Of a stretch of DNA of 64,000 nucleotides, positions 43,946-53,204 are shown piece after piece. The notes under the pieces were generated by a model. It ran no database searches and was not told where the DNA came from. It worked only from the letters and a program-made list of their open reading frames with translations. The stretch comes from Burkholderia sp. Ac-20365. GTDB lineage: Bacteria; Pseudomonadota; Gammaproteobacteria; Burkholderiales; Burkholderiaceae. The stretch spans positions 186,001 through 250,000 of the forward strand of contig NZ_JAAGPI010000010.1 in assembly GCF_017104715.1 (NCBI RefSeq), written 5' to 3'. Position 1 is the stretch's first letter, and the number at the start of each line of letters is the position of its first letter. The position numbers and the translations under genes are program-made.

Positions 43946-45301
43946 TTACCTGAAATACGCCAACACCCCCAACGCAGCCATCACCGTCAGCGCTCCGCCA
44001 ATACGTGTCGCGATCTGCGCAAACGGCATCAATTCCATCCGGTTCGCCGCAGTGAGAATCGCCACATCGCCCGTTCCACCCAGACCGCTATGCGTCGCAT
44101 TGACGATCGCGGCCTCGATCGGATACATGCCGACCAGCCGGCCCACGAAGAAACCCGTCACGGTCAGCGCCAATACCGTCGACACAGCCGTCACGATATT
44201 GACCCAATGAAATGCCGTGACGATTTCGCCCCAAGGCGTCATCGCGACGCTGATCGCGAACATCAACGGATACGTGACGGCTGTCGAGAAGAAGCCGTAC
44301 ATGAAGCGCGCGCCGCCCCGCACGCGCGGCGACACGACCTGGAACAGTTGCGCCGCGACGACCAGCACGAGCATCACGACGGGCGCCGGCCAGCCGAACA
44401 GTTGATTGCTCAGGACGCCCAGCAGATAGAACGCAATGGCCGTCGAACCCGCCGCCGCGACCGATGCGACATCGAACTCAAACGACGCCGGCCGTTGCGC
44501 GACGTCTTCATCGCTCGTGCCTGCTTTGGTCAGACGGCCGTTGCCCGTCCACTCTGGCCGGCGCGAGCCGACATAGCTCAGCAGCCCCGCGCAGCAGATC
44601 GCCGCGATATTGCCGAGCATCACGGCCGACAGAATCTGCGCGAATAGCGGCCCCTGATCGACACCGAGAATCTGCGCATAGCCCGCGGACAACGGCAACG
44701 CGCCCTCGCCCACGCCGCCCGCCATGATCGGCACGACGACGAGGAACAACGCATGGCGCACATCGAGCCCGAGTGCCGTTCCCACGGCCGTGCCGACCAG
44801 CGCCGCCGCAACCGAACCCGCTGCAACGGGAATGAAGATACGCACGAAGCCTTTAATCAGCATCTGCCGATCCATGCTCAGCACGCTGCCGACGATAATC
44901 GCCGCGATGAACAGGTACAGAAAGTTCGAAGTCTTCGTGAAGCTCGTCACCGCCTTCACGACAGGCTCGGGCATCAGCTTGTAATACACCAGCATCGACG
45001 GAATGAAGGCCGCGAAAATCGACGTGGCGCCGATGTGGCGTATCCACGGAATGCGCTTCGCCAGCTCCGCGCACGTGAAACCGCCGACAGCGACGAGCGC
45101 GATGCCCGTCGGCAGATCGGCGGCGAGCTTGCCTTTCGCGGCCATCGCGCCGAGCACGGCCAGCATCAGCACATAAACGGGCAACGGCAGCGAGCCGATG
45201 CGCATATCGAACACGCGCCACCACCAGTCGATGGCAGCGTGCGGCGCTTGCGCCCTGTCGCCCGACGACGTGTGCAGCGGCGTTTGCGTCGATGATTCCA
45301 T
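43946..45301 (-). CDS. 2-hydroxycarboxylate transporter (2HCT/CitS family)
   Basis: 451 residues with about 11 membrane segments. The two reentrant-loop motifs are visible: IMAGGVGEGALPLSAGYAQILG and HSGLGGTGDVAILTAANRMELMPFAQIATRIGG, which form the substrate site of CitS/CimH proteins. The family moves citrate, malate, citramalate or lactate with Na+ or H+. The ATG at 45301 has AAGGGAGA upstream. Neighbouring CaiB-type and CitE-type genes suggest the imported acid is activated to a CoA ester and cleaved. Last gene of the cluster. Confidence 0.88.
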   Translation of the reverse strand: MESSTQTPLHTSSGDRAQAPHAAIDWWWRVFDMRIGSLPLPVYVLMLAVLGAMAAKGKLAADLPTGIALVAVGGFTCAELAKRIPWIRHIGATSIFAAFIPSMLVYYKLMPEPVVKAVTSFTKTSNFLYLFIAAIIVGSVLSMDRQMLIKGFVRIFIPVAAGSVAAALVGTAVGTALGLDVRHALFLVVVPIMAGGVGEGALPLSAGYAQILGVDQGPLFAQILSAVMLGNIAAICCAGLLSYVGSRRPEWTGNGRLTKAGTSDEDVAQRPASFEFDVASVAAAGSTAIAFYLLGVLSNQLFGWPAPVVMLVLVVAAQLFQVVSPRVRGGARFMYGFFSTAVTYPLMFAISVAMTPWGEIVTAFHWVNIVTAVSTVLALTVTGFFVGRLVGMYPIEAAIVNATHSGLGGTGDVAILTAANRMELMPFAQIATRIGGALTVMAALGVLAYFR

Positions 45302-45338
45302 TGAACTGTCTCCCTTCGTTGTTTCGACGGCCACGCGT

Positions 45339-46703
45339 TCACACGAGCAGCAGCAAGGCTGCGCCATACACGAGCACGCCGACCACGAACGTCATCACGG
45401 TGAAACCCAGCACGCGCTGCACGCCGATGCCCGCCATCGCGACGACGGGCGCGGCCCAGAACGGCTGCATCATGTTCGACACCTGCTCGCCCATCGCGAC
45501 GGCCATCGTCGTAGCGGGAACGGATGCATGCAGCGCGACGGCGGCGGGCACGACGAACGGCCCCTGCACGGCCCAGTGTCCGCCGCCGCTCGGAATGAAG
45601 AACGTCACGATCAGCGAGCAGACATAGCTCCAGAACGGCAGCGTGTGTGCGTTGGAAATGGCGATGAAGAAATGCGAAATGACGTTCGGCAAACCGGTGG
45701 CATCCATCATGCCCATGATCCCGCCATACAACGGGTATTGCAGCATCATCGAGCCCGTCTGCCGCGCGGCGTTTTTCACGGCGTCGGCATACGCGAGCGG
45801 ATAGCCATGCAGGATCACACCCGCGATGAACATCACGAAGATCACCGCATTCACCCCTGAAAACGCGATGTGTTCGGCTTGCGCGAGCACCACCAGCGCA
45901 ACACCCGTCGCGCCGATGAACGCCGAGCCCAGCCACGAATACTCGATCCAGCGCGCGAAGCTCAGCTTGCCTGTGGGTTTTTCGCGTGGAGCCGGATCGG
46001 GATGTTTCTCCGTGTCGAGCAGCACGGCGTCTTCGTCGCGCGGCTTGAGCCAAGCGAGCACGAATGGCATCGCCAGCAGCATCGCGATGGTCGGCACCAG
46101 ATTAAAGCTCGTGAACACCGTCGTGCTGAACGGCAGCACTTCACCCGTGAGCTTCTGCACGACGTTCATGGCGCTGCCCGGCGTCGACTGCGCGAGCGCG
46201 ATCGAACTGGAAATGCCGCTCGCCCACACGACCCATCCCGAGAAGCCCGCCGCGACGATCCATGCGAAGTCCACCCGCATGCGCTTGGCCACCTCGCGCG
46301 CCAGCAACGCACTGACGACGAGCCCGAGACCCCAGTTGCAGAACGACGCGACAGCGACCAGCACGAAGGTCAGCGTCGCGGCCTGAACAGGCGTGCGCGC
46401 CACCGACACGAGCGACCTGAACACGCGCTGCACGATGGGCGCATGAGCGAACGCGTGACCCGTGACGAGCACCAGCGTGATTTGGAATGCGAACGTGAGA
46501 ATGTCGAAGAAACCCTTGTACCAGCCGCCTACCAGCCTGCCGGGCGTCGCATGCGGCGCGAACATCGCCGACAGCAACGCGACCACCGCTGTAATCAGGA
46601 TCGCGAGCACGAACGGATCGGGAATGGTGCGCTCGAATAGCGCGATCGTCGCCTCGGTGAAGCGGGTCTTGCGCACGGTCGAGGGCGCAACGGTGGATTT
46701 CAT
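45339..46703 (-). CDS. AtoE-like short-chain fatty acid transporter
   Basis: 454 residues, 11 or 12 membrane segments, of the AtoE/DcuC-related TIGR00366 family: TEATIALFERTIPDPFVLAILITAVVALL at the start, SFCNWGLGLVVSALLAREV, SGGGHWAVQGPFVVPAAV and MGEQVSNMMQPFWAAPVVAMAG. Members import short-chain fatty acids such as butyrate or acetoacetate. A GTG immediately before the ATG at 46703 is a possible start; GGAG lies about 7 bases upstream. Lies in the same operon, 37 bases from the 2HCT gene. A second permease in a CoA-dependent acid pathway is unusual. Confidence 0.86.
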   Translation of the reverse strand: MKSTVAPSTVRKTRFTEATIALFERTIPDPFVLAILITAVVALLSAMFAPHATPGRLVGGWYKGFFDILTFAFQITLVLVTGHAFAHAPIVQRVFRSLVSVARTPVQAATLTFVLVAVASFCNWGLGLVVSALLAREVAKRMRVDFAWIVAAGFSGWVVWASGISSSIALAQSTPGSAMNVVQKLTGEVLPFSTTVFTSFNLVPTIAMLLAMPFVLAWLKPRDEDAVLLDTEKHPDPAPREKPTGKLSFARWIEYSWLGSAFIGATGVALVVLAQAEHIAFSGVNAVIFVMFIAGVILHGYPLAYADAVKNAARQTGSMMLQYPLYGGIMGMMDATGLPNVISHFFIAISNAHTLPFWSYVCSLIVTFFIPSGGGHWAVQGPFVVPAAVALHASVPATTMAVAMGEQVSNMMQPFWAAPVVAMAGIGVQRVLGFTVMTFVVGVLVYGAALLLLV

Positions 46704-46770
46704 CACGTGTCTCCGGTTTGGAATGCGCCCATTCGTCGGTTGGGCTTTGTGTAATCGGTGGGCGGTCTCT

Positions 46771-47607
46771 TCAGCTCGCGAATCCGTATGAGCTCGCCGC
46801 GTTGTCGACGAGAATGCGGTTGCGCGTCGCCGTATCGCTCGTCCATTCGCCGAGCAGATCGAGCAGCATGGGATCGTCGGGCTTGTGCGTCTCCGTCACG
46901 TGCGGCCAGTCGCTGCCCCACACCAGTCGATGCGGCACGGCTGATACCCATGCGCGTGCTGTCGGCGCAACGTCGGCATAACGGCAATCGCGTCCGTCGC
47001 GCGAATCGAGATACGGACCGGACAGCTTGATCCATGCACGGCCTGCATCGGCGAGATGGCGCACGACGGGAAACGCCGCGTGCGCTGCGCCATCGGGTAG
47101 CGGAAGACGCGCGCAGTGATCGAACACGATCGTCGACGGCAAACGCCCGAGCAGCGCCTGATGCTCGACGATCTGCGCGGCGGTCCAATGAAGCTGCACA
47201 TGCCAGCCGAGTTCCGCCACGCGGTTGGCCAGCGGTTCCACCATGTCGAAACCGACCACCGCGTTCGACGGCGTGTAAAGCGTGAAGCGGATGCCGCGAA
47301 TGCCGCCTGCGTGCAGCGCTTCGAGTTCGGCGTCCGTCACGTCGGGACGCACGACAGCGACACCGCGCGCATTCGCGATACCCAGCTGACGGATTGCATC
47401 GAGCGTGACGGCGTTGTCGGTGCCATACACGCGCGGCGTGACGATCACCACCCGTTGCGTGCCGATGCGCGCCTGCACCTTGCGATACGCGTCGACATCC
47501 GCTGCATCGACGAAACCGGGTGCATCCGCATTCGCGAGAAACGCGCGGTCATAGATGTGGATGTGCGAATCGCAAGCGCCAGGCGGCGTGTGTCCTTTAG
47601 CGTCCAT
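46771..47607 (-). CDS. Amidohydrolase-superfamily lactonase (LigI-like)
   Basis: 278 residues with the TIM-barrel pattern of amidohydrolase_2: GACDSHIHIYD at the N-terminus (HxH metal motif), FTLYTPSNAV, HCARLPLPDG, KLSGPYLDS and VWGSDWPHV (catalytic Asp). It is closest in type to 2-pyrone-4,6-dicarboxylate lactonase LigI and related sugar- or dicarboxylate-lactonases, which open lactones of dicarboxylic acids. With the CoA-transferase 27 bases upstream it suggests that a lactone feeds the CoA pathway. Substrate uncertain. Confidence 0.82.
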   Translation of the reverse strand: MDAKGHTPPGACDSHIHIYDRAFLANADAPGFVDAADVDAYRKVQARIGTQRVVIVTPRVYGTDNAVTLDAIRQLGIANARGVAVVRPDVTDAELEALHAGGIRGIRFTLYTPSNAVVGFDMVEPLANRVAELGWHVQLHWTAAQIVEHQALLGRLPSTIVFDHCARLPLPDGAAHAAFPVVRHLADAGRAWIKLSGPYLDSRDGRDCRYADVAPTARAWVSAVPHRLVWGSDWPHVTETHKPDDPMLLDLLGEWTSDTATRNRILVDNAASSYGFAS

Positions 47608-47634
47608 GTGTGTCTCCCTTTTTCGGCGAGCCCG

Positions 47635-48840
47635 CTATAGCACAGCCCGCTTTTCGCGAAGACGTTCGATCTCGGCATCGGAACAGCCTGCATCGCGCAG
47701 CACCGCATCCGAATGCTCGCCGAACGCAGGCGCCGCGAACGGTTCGGGCAACGGCGTCGAACCGAAGCGCACGGGATGCCTGAAGCCGCGATAGCGGCCC
47801 ACGCCCGGATACTCGAACTCCGTCACCATGTCTTCCGCGAGCACCTGCGGATGATCGAACATGTCTTCGATGCCGCGCGCCGCGGCGCACGGCACCGCAT
47901 CGCCGAAGTGCGCTTCCCATTCGAGCGCGGTGCGCGCCTGCAGCGCGTCGCGCAGCTTCGGCACGATCTCGTCGTGATGCATCGCGCGCTTGCGCACCGT
48001 GTCGTAACGTTCATTGTCGGCAAGGTCCATCAGGCTCGTCTTCTCGCACAGCGCCTGCCAGAAGTGCGGCGTATTGGCGGACAGATACAGATACCCTTCG
48101 CGCGTCGGATGAATGCCCGTGATGCCGCCCGAGCGCATGTCACGTCCGATGTCTTTCGGCTCGTCGTCGGCCCAGATCATGCGGGCCGATTGCATCGCCA
48201 GCGCGCTGCGCAGCAACGACACGCCGACGTATTGCCCCGCCCCGCTGCGCTCACGCTCGAACAAGGCCGACGACACGCCCGCAGCGACCAGCGCGGCTGC
48301 GTAGTAATCGACCACCGAGCCATAGACGATTTCGGGCGGCCCATCATGACGGCCTTGCAGCGCGCAGATGCCTGTCATCGTTTGCAGCACCTGGTCGTAG
48401 CCGGCCTTGTCGCGATACGGGCCCGTTTCGCCATAGCCCGTCACCGCGCAATAGATGAGCCGCGGGTTCACGTCGCGCAACTGCTCGTAGCCGATGCCGA
48501 GCCGCTCCGGCACGCCCGGACGGAAGTTGTGGACGAGGACATCGGCCGACTTCACGAGGCGCAGCATTACGTCGAGCGCTTCGGCCTGCTTCAGGTCCAG
48601 CGCAAGACCGCGCTTGCCGCGATTCACGCCGAGAAACGCGCGGCTTTCGGCTTCGAGCGTCGACGGATATTTGCGCAGGTTGTCACCCGCGGGTGGTTCG
48701 ATCTTGATGACTTCCGCGCCCTGGTCGGCGAGCAGCGTGCAGCCGTACGGCCCCGCGATGTAGGCGCTCAGATCCAGCACGCGCAGGCCGGCGAGCGGAC
48801 CTTTGCGCTGAGCGTCGGGTGATGCCGGTGATCGTTCCAT
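47635..48840 (-). CDS. CaiB/BaiF-family CoA-transferase
   Basis: 401 residues from the ATG at 48840, with GGAGAAACACGG upstream. Family III CoA-transferase motifs: GLRVLDLSAYIAGPYGCTLLADQGAEVIKIEPPAGDNLR, then NRGKRGLALDLK, and AGYDQVLQTMTG, whose Asp is the probable catalytic nucleophile. It moves CoA from a donor such as succinyl-CoA to a carboxylic acid. The next gene upstream, the CitE-like lyase, would then cleave the CoA ester. Together they resemble the citramalate, malate or itaconate CoA routes. Confidence 0.87.
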   Translation of the reverse strand: MERSPASPDAQRKGPLAGLRVLDLSAYIAGPYGCTLLADQGAEVIKIEPPAGDNLRKYPSTLEAESRAFLGVNRGKRGLALDLKQAEALDVMLRLVKSADVLVHNFRPGVPERLGIGYEQLRDVNPRLIYCAVTGYGETGPYRDKAGYDQVLQTMTGICALQGRHDGPPEIVYGSVVDYYAAALVAAGVSSALFERERSGAGQYVGVSLLRSALAMQSARMIWADDEPKDIGRDMRSGGITGIHPTREGYLYLSANTPHFWQALCEKTSLMDLADNERYDTVRKRAMHHDEIVPKLRDALQARTALEWEAHFGDAVPCAAARGIEDMFDHPQVLAEDMVTEFEYPGVGRYRGFRHPVRFGSTPLPEPFAAPAFGEHSDAVLRDAGCSDAEIERLREKRAVL

Positions 48841-48893
48841 CCGTGTTTCTCCAACTCGATTCAATAGGCGTGCAGCGACCGTGCGCTGCTGCT

Positions 48894-49796
48894 TCAAAGG
48901 GTGGTGCTGCCGATCACCGCGCGTTGCTCGGTCGTCAGCAGTTCGAGACGCGCCGCGTGTTGCACGAGCGACCTTGCGCGCTCGAAGAACGGCGGATCGA
49001 TCATCTTCCCGTCGACGACGTACGCGCCCAGTCCTCTGCTCTGCGCATCGCGCGCCGCTTCGACGATGCGCACGGCGTGCGCAATGTCCGCATCCGATGG
49101 ACGGAACACGTCGTTGGCAAGCGCGATCTGGCTCGGGTGAATGCAGCTCTTGCCGAGAAAACCCATCGCGTTCGCGAGTTGCGCTTCGGCGCGAAAACCC
49201 GCTTCGTCCTTGATGTTGGCGAACGCCGAGTCGTACGCGAAGACGTTCGCCTCGCCTGCTGCGATGCGCAGCGCGAACATTGCCTGTTGAATCGCCGACT
49301 GCTCACGGCGCGCGATACCCAACGGTTCGAACAGATCGCCCAGCCCAAGCTGCAATCCGGCGACACGCGGATGCGCGGCGGCGAGTTCCGCCGCGCGCCG
49401 CAACGCTTTCGGCGACTCGATGTTGAGCAGCAGGCGCACCGGCACGCTGACGCCGTTCGCCTGCTCGGCCTTGTCGAGCGCAGCGGCGGCGGCACGGACG
49501 TCGTCCGGGGTTTCGGGTTTCGGGAGATTCAGGTAGTCGAGGCAGGGCTGGACCACGGCGTCGAGATCGTCGGCAAAGTACGGCGTGTCGAGCGCATTGA
49601 CGCGCACGATCAGCACCTTTCGATGCTCGCGCACCGCGTTGTCGCGCAACAGCTCACGCAGTGCGAGACGCGCCTGCGGCTTGCGCTCCGGCGTGACGGC
49701 ATCTTCGAGATCGAACGAGAGGGCGTCGGCGGCACTGGCGAGTGCCTTCGCGAACAGCTCCGGGCGCGAGGCCGGCACGAACAGCTTGCTTCTCAT
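48894..49796 (-). CDS. HpcH/HpaI-family CoA ester lyase (CitE/citramalyl-CoA lyase-like)
   Basis: 300 residues from the ATG at 49796 (MRSKLFVPASRPELFAKAL), preceded by GGAGAC; the frame is open to 49883. CitE-type motifs: ALSFDLEDAVTPERK (Mg2+-binding acidic residues), VRVNALDTPYFADDL, LNIESPKALRRAAELA (Glu) and GKSCIHPSQIALAND near the C-terminus. Members split citryl-CoA, malyl-CoA or citramalyl-CoA into an acyl-CoA and a keto acid. It is the first gene of the operon, divergent from the LysR at 49904. Confidence 0.87.
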   Translation of the reverse strand: MRSKLFVPASRPELFAKALASAADALSFDLEDAVTPERKPQARLALRELLRDNAVREHRKVLIVRVNALDTPYFADDLDAVVQPCLDYLNLPKPETPDDVRAAAAALDKAEQANGVSVPVRLLLNIESPKALRRAAELAAAHPRVAGLQLGLGDLFEPLGIARREQSAIQQAMFALRIAAGEANVFAYDSAFANIKDEAGFRAEAQLANAMGFLGKSCIHPSQIALANDVFRPSDADIAHAVRIVEAARDAQSRGLGAYVVDGKMIDPPFFERARSLVQHAARLELLTTEQRAVIGSTTL

Positions 49797-49903
49797 GTCT
49801 CCGTTCCACTTTCGGTTGCTCTTGAATGACAACCAGTCTACGGAGAGAGTTGTTTTAGATAAACTATCTGCATCTATCTTCAAACAGTAGACAATCTATC
49901 GTT

Positions 49904-50818
49904 ATGGATATTACGTTTCTCGGCAATCTGCTGCTGGTGGTCGATACGGGATCGATGGCCGAAGCGGCGCGGCGCGTCGGCGTGACGCCGGCGGCGATTG
50001 CGCAGCAGGTACAGGCGCTCGAGCGGGAACTGGGCGTGCCGCTGCTCGTGCGCGCGGGACGCACGGTGATTCCGACGGAAGCGGGTCATCGCGTGATCGC
50101 GCGCGCGAGGAGTCTGGTGCGCGAATTTGCCGATCTGAAGGCGTTCGCGCTTGAGGAAGAAGCGGCCGGTGAATTGCGCATCGGCACGATTACTACAGCG
50201 TTGCTGTCCTTGCTGCCGGACGTGCTGGCCGCGTTCGCTCGCGGCTTTCCGCAGGCCAACGTGCTGATACGCGCGGGGACGTCGATGGAACTGTACGAGA
50301 CCTTGCAACGCGGCGATCTCGATGTCGCCGTGTGTCTGCATCCGGCGTTCGCGTTACCCAAGGCGTATGACTGGCATCTGCTGCGCGAGGAACCGATCGT
50401 CGTGCTCGCGCCTGCGCGGTTGAAGGATGAAGACCCGCATGAGTTGCTGCGGCGCGAGCCGTTTATCCGCTACGACCGCTCGCTCGGCGGCGGCAAGCAG
50501 GCGGATCAATATCTGCGCTCGGCACGCATCGCGCCGCATGAGCTGTTCGAACTGAACTCGCTGATGGCGATTGCGATGATGGTCGATCGGGGGTTGGGTG
50601 TGTCGCTGGTGCCGGATATCGTGTCGCCACTGACGACATCGTTGAACGTGGCGAGGCTCGCGCTGCCGACGCCGACGGAGCCGCGGCGCTTTGGCGTGCT
50701 GTGGCAGAAGACGTCACCGCGGGGGCGGTTGATCAGAGGGTTTCTGCAGTGCGCGGATGGTGTGCTTGCAGATGGTGGCAACGGTGTCAGGAAGACGACG
50801 CGGCGGCGTACGACGTGA
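49904..50818 (+). CDS. LysR-family regulator of the 2-hydroxy-acid cluster
   Basis: 304 residues. The N-terminal helix-turn-helix is MDITFLGNLLLVVDTGSMAEAARRVGVTPAAIAQQVQALERELG, with an effector domain from GELRIGTITTALLSLLPDVLAAF. Divergent from the CoA ester lyase at 49796; the 107-bp gap has AT-rich repeats of ctatct type and a small palindrome agata-aac-tatct (49857-49869), suitable as LysR sites. It probably controls the cluster from 43.9 to 49.8 kb in response to one of its acids or lactones. Confidence 0.86.
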   Translation: MDITFLGNLLLVVDTGSMAEAARRVGVTPAAIAQQVQALERELGVPLLVRAGRTVIPTEAGHRVIARARSLVREFADLKAFALEEEAAGELRIGTITTALLSLLPDVLAAFARGFPQANVLIRAGTSMELYETLQRGDLDVAVCLHPAFALPKAYDWHLLREEPIVVLAPARLKDEDPHELLRREPFIRYDRSLGGGKQADQYLRSARIAPHELFELNSLMAIAMMVDRGLGVSLVPDIVSPLTTSLNVARLALPTPTEPRRFGVLWQKTSPRGRLIRGFLQCADGVLADGGNGVRKTTRRRTT

Positions 50819-50982
50819 AGTGTTATGCGATGTTCGAGCGATAGTTGGCCGTTGACCGTTTTTGACATCACACATGTGTGCGCGCTGTCTGCTCAGGATG
50901 GCTTTGAGAATCGCGCTCGTGCGAAGAGCGTCGAAGACCGCTGCCCGTCGAAGACCGCTGCCAAATGACCGGCCCGAAAAAC

Positions 50983-51020
50983 AAATAACCCCGCAAATCG
51001 AGGATTTGGCGGGGTTATTT
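50983..51020. terminator. Strong terminator between LysR and tRNA-Ser
   Basis: Nearly perfect stem: aaataaccccgcaaatc (50983-50999) pairs with gatttggcggggttattt (51003-51020) with one bulged G and a 3-4-base loop. The A/T ends allow termination in both directions: for the LysR gene on the plus strand and the tRNA on the minus strand. Confidence 0.85.
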
Positions 51021-51032
51021 CTGGCAATCTCG

Positions 51033-51123
51033 TGGCGGAGAGACGGGGATTCGAACCCCGGATAGGTTATTAACCTATACACGCTTTCCAGGCGTGCGAC
51101 TTAAACCACTCATCCATCTCTCC
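51033..51123 (-). tRNA. tRNA-Ser (anticodon GGA)
   Basis: 91 bases with encoded CCA. The acceptor stem GGAGAGA pairs with TCTCTCC. The anticodon stem-loop is CACGC CTGGAAA GCGTG with anticodon GGA at 51087-51089. A long variable arm (about 5-bp stem, TATAGGTTAATAACCTAT) as required for serine tRNAs, and the T-arm CGGGGTTCGAATCCCCG are present. No attachment-site duplication or integrase is next to it. Confidence 0.97.
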
Positions 51124-51185
51124 GGCGGGGACGCGAATTATAGCAGACTCTTGCGCCCTTGCCACATCATCCGGAAGGCCAGCCG

Positions 51186-53204
51186 TCAGGGATGGCGGAT
51201 ATAGTCCACCAGCGCTGTCGTATAGGCATCCGGCTTCCGGTCGACGAGGCTCACCAGCACCGTCACCAGAAAGCCCGCCGGCACGCCGAACACGCCCGAA
51301 CTGATCGGTTCGATGCCGAACCACCTCGGCCCGACAAAGCCCGTCAGTTGCGTGAAGAACGGATACGTCGACACGATGTACCAGATGCACACCACCAGCC
51401 CCGCCACCATGCCCGCCACGGCGCCGAGACGCGTCGTGCGCTTCCAGAATACGCCGAGCACGAGCACGGGAAATAGACTCGACGCCGCCAGCGAAAACGC
51501 CGCGCCCACCAGAAACAGGATGTTCCCCGTATTCAGCGACGCCACGTACGACGCGAACAGCGCCACACCCAGCAGCAGGATCTTCGAGATCGTCACCCGC
51601 TTCTGGCTCGACGCCTCGGGATCGACCATGTGGTAGTAGACGTCGTGCGACAGCGCATTGGCGATCGTCAGCAGCAAACCGTCGGCTGTCGAGAGCGCCG
51701 CCGCCAGCGCGCCCGCCGCGATCAACCCCGACATCACGTAAGGCAGCCCCGCTATCTCCGGCGCGGCGAGCACGACCATATCCGGCTGCATCTGGATCTC
51801 GCTCCAGCGCACGATGCCGTCGCCGTTCACATCGGCGATGCTGAGCAGGTACGGCTCGACCCGCCGCCACTGCATCACCCATTGAGGCAGATCGGAAAAA
51901 CGATGCCCGACCAGATTCGACAGAATCTCGTATTTGATCAGCACCGCGAGCACGGGCACCGTCAGATAGAACAGCGCGACAAAGAACAGCGTCCAGCCGA
52001 CCGAGCGCCGCGCCGACGCCACCGACGTCGTCGTGTTGTAGCGCGTGAGAATGTGCGGCAGGCTCGCCGTCCCCAGTGAAAGACACAGCAGCAACGATAG
52101 AAAGTTACGCAGATGCAGCCGCCGATCGTCGTCGTTTGCAGCGGGAAACGGTTCGTGCATCGGCACGGGCGACGCCGCGCGCTGCAATATCTCGTCGCGT
52201 TGCTGTGCCCACACGATCTGCGCCGTCGCGGGATCGCGCGGAAAACGCTCGATGCGCCTCTCCAGACCGGCGATCTCCCGCAGCGGTCCGTTGTGCCGCC
52301 TCAGATCGTCGAGCTGCGCGGTAAGGCGGCTCTTCTCGTCGAGATACGACTGCGGCAGACTGTCGATCTGCGTCTGGATCAACGCGGCGCGCATCCGGTA
52401 GTCGTCGCGCACGGCCTGCTCCGTCGGCGCGTCGCGCACCTGCCGCTCGAGCGACTCGACCCGCTCCATCAGGCGTCCGTAGTGGAGTTGCGGCACCCAG
52501 CCGAGCCCGTCCTTGTGCGCAATCATCGACACGGGAATCAGGAACGCCGCGATCAGGATGATGTACTGCGCGACCTGCGTCCACGTGACCGCGCGCATGC
52601 CGCCGAGAAACGAACACACGAGAATGCCCGCGAGCCCGCAGAAGATCCCGATTGCAAAGTCCACGCCGATAAAGCGCGTCGCGATCAGCCCAACGCCCTG
52701 AATCTGCGCGACGAGATACACGAACGAACAGAGGATCGCCGATAGCGCCGCGAGCCCGCGCACCGCATTGCTCGAAAAGCGCGTGCCGAGAAAATCGGGA
52801 ATCGTGTAGCGCGCGAGCTTGCGCACATAGGGCGCGAGCAGAAACGCGACGAGGCAGTAGCCGCCCGTCCAGCCCATCATGTACGCAAGGCCGTCGTAGC
52901 CCGTCGCGTACAGGGTGCCCGCGAGACCGATGAACGACGCCGCCGACAGCCAGTCCGCCGCCGTCGCCATGCCGTTGAACGCGGACGGCACGCGCCGCCC
53001 GGCCACGTAGTATTCGACGAGATCGGAGGTGCGCGACAGCAGACCGATCACCGCATACACGGCGATCGGCACGAACAGGAACACATAGCCGATCCACGTG
53101 CCGGGGCCGTTTGCCGCCTCGATGCGCCAGAGCAGATAGATGAACGCGAAGAAACCGAGCGTGTACAGCGAATACAGACGGATCAGCCGGTTCGCGAGCT
53201 TCAT
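51186..53204 (-). CDS. Sodium:solute symporter, VC_2705 subfamily (ActP-like), with EF-hand
   Basis: 672 residues, longer than ActP (about 550). SSS-family motifs include EYYVAGRRVPSAFNGMATAADWLSAASFIGLAGTLYATG and ALSTADGLLLTIANALSHDVYY. There are two unusual parts: a hydrophilic insertion at about 240-350 rich in Glu/Arg/Leu and likely coiled-coil, and a canonical EF-hand-type loop at Asp458-Glu469 (DVNGDGIVRWSE). The family imports acetate and other monocarboxylates with Na+. It overlaps the DUF4212 gene by 4 bases and lies downstream of acs, with which it forms an acetate uptake and activation unit. The same trio is known in many proteobacteria. Confidence 0.9.
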   Translation of the reverse strand: MKLANRLIRLYSLYTLGFFAFIYLLWRIEAANGPGTWIGYVFLFVPIAVYAVIGLLSRTSDLVEYYVAGRRVPSAFNGMATAADWLSAASFIGLAGTLYATGYDGLAYMMGWTGGYCLVAFLLAPYVRKLARYTIPDFLGTRFSSNAVRGLAALSAILCSFVYLVAQIQGVGLIATRFIGVDFAIGIFCGLAGILVCSFLGGMRAVTWTQVAQYIILIAAFLIPVSMIAHKDGLGWVPQLHYGRLMERVESLERQVRDAPTEQAVRDDYRMRAALIQTQIDSLPQSYLDEKSRLTAQLDDLRRHNGPLREIAGLERRIERFPRDPATAQIVWAQQRDEILQRAASPVPMHEPFPAANDDDRRLHLRNFLSLLLCLSLGTASLPHILTRYNTTTSVASARRSVGWTLFFVALFYLTVPVLAVLIKYEILSNLVGHRFSDLPQWVMQWRRVEPYLLSIADVNGDGIVRWSEIQMQPDMVVLAAPEIAGLPYVMSGLIAAGALAAALSTADGLLLTIANALSHDVYYHMVDPEASSQKRVTISKILLLGVALFASYVASLNTGNILFLVGAAFSLAASSLFPVLVLGVFWKRTTRLGAVAGMVAGLVVCIWYIVSTYPFFTQLTGFVGPRWFGIEPISSGVFGVPAGFLVTVLVSLVDRKPDAYTTALVDYIRHP

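Noticed and set aside
51033..51123. tRNA-Ser as integration site of a genomic island
   Set aside because: No integrase and no partial tRNA copy is seen on either side within the window.
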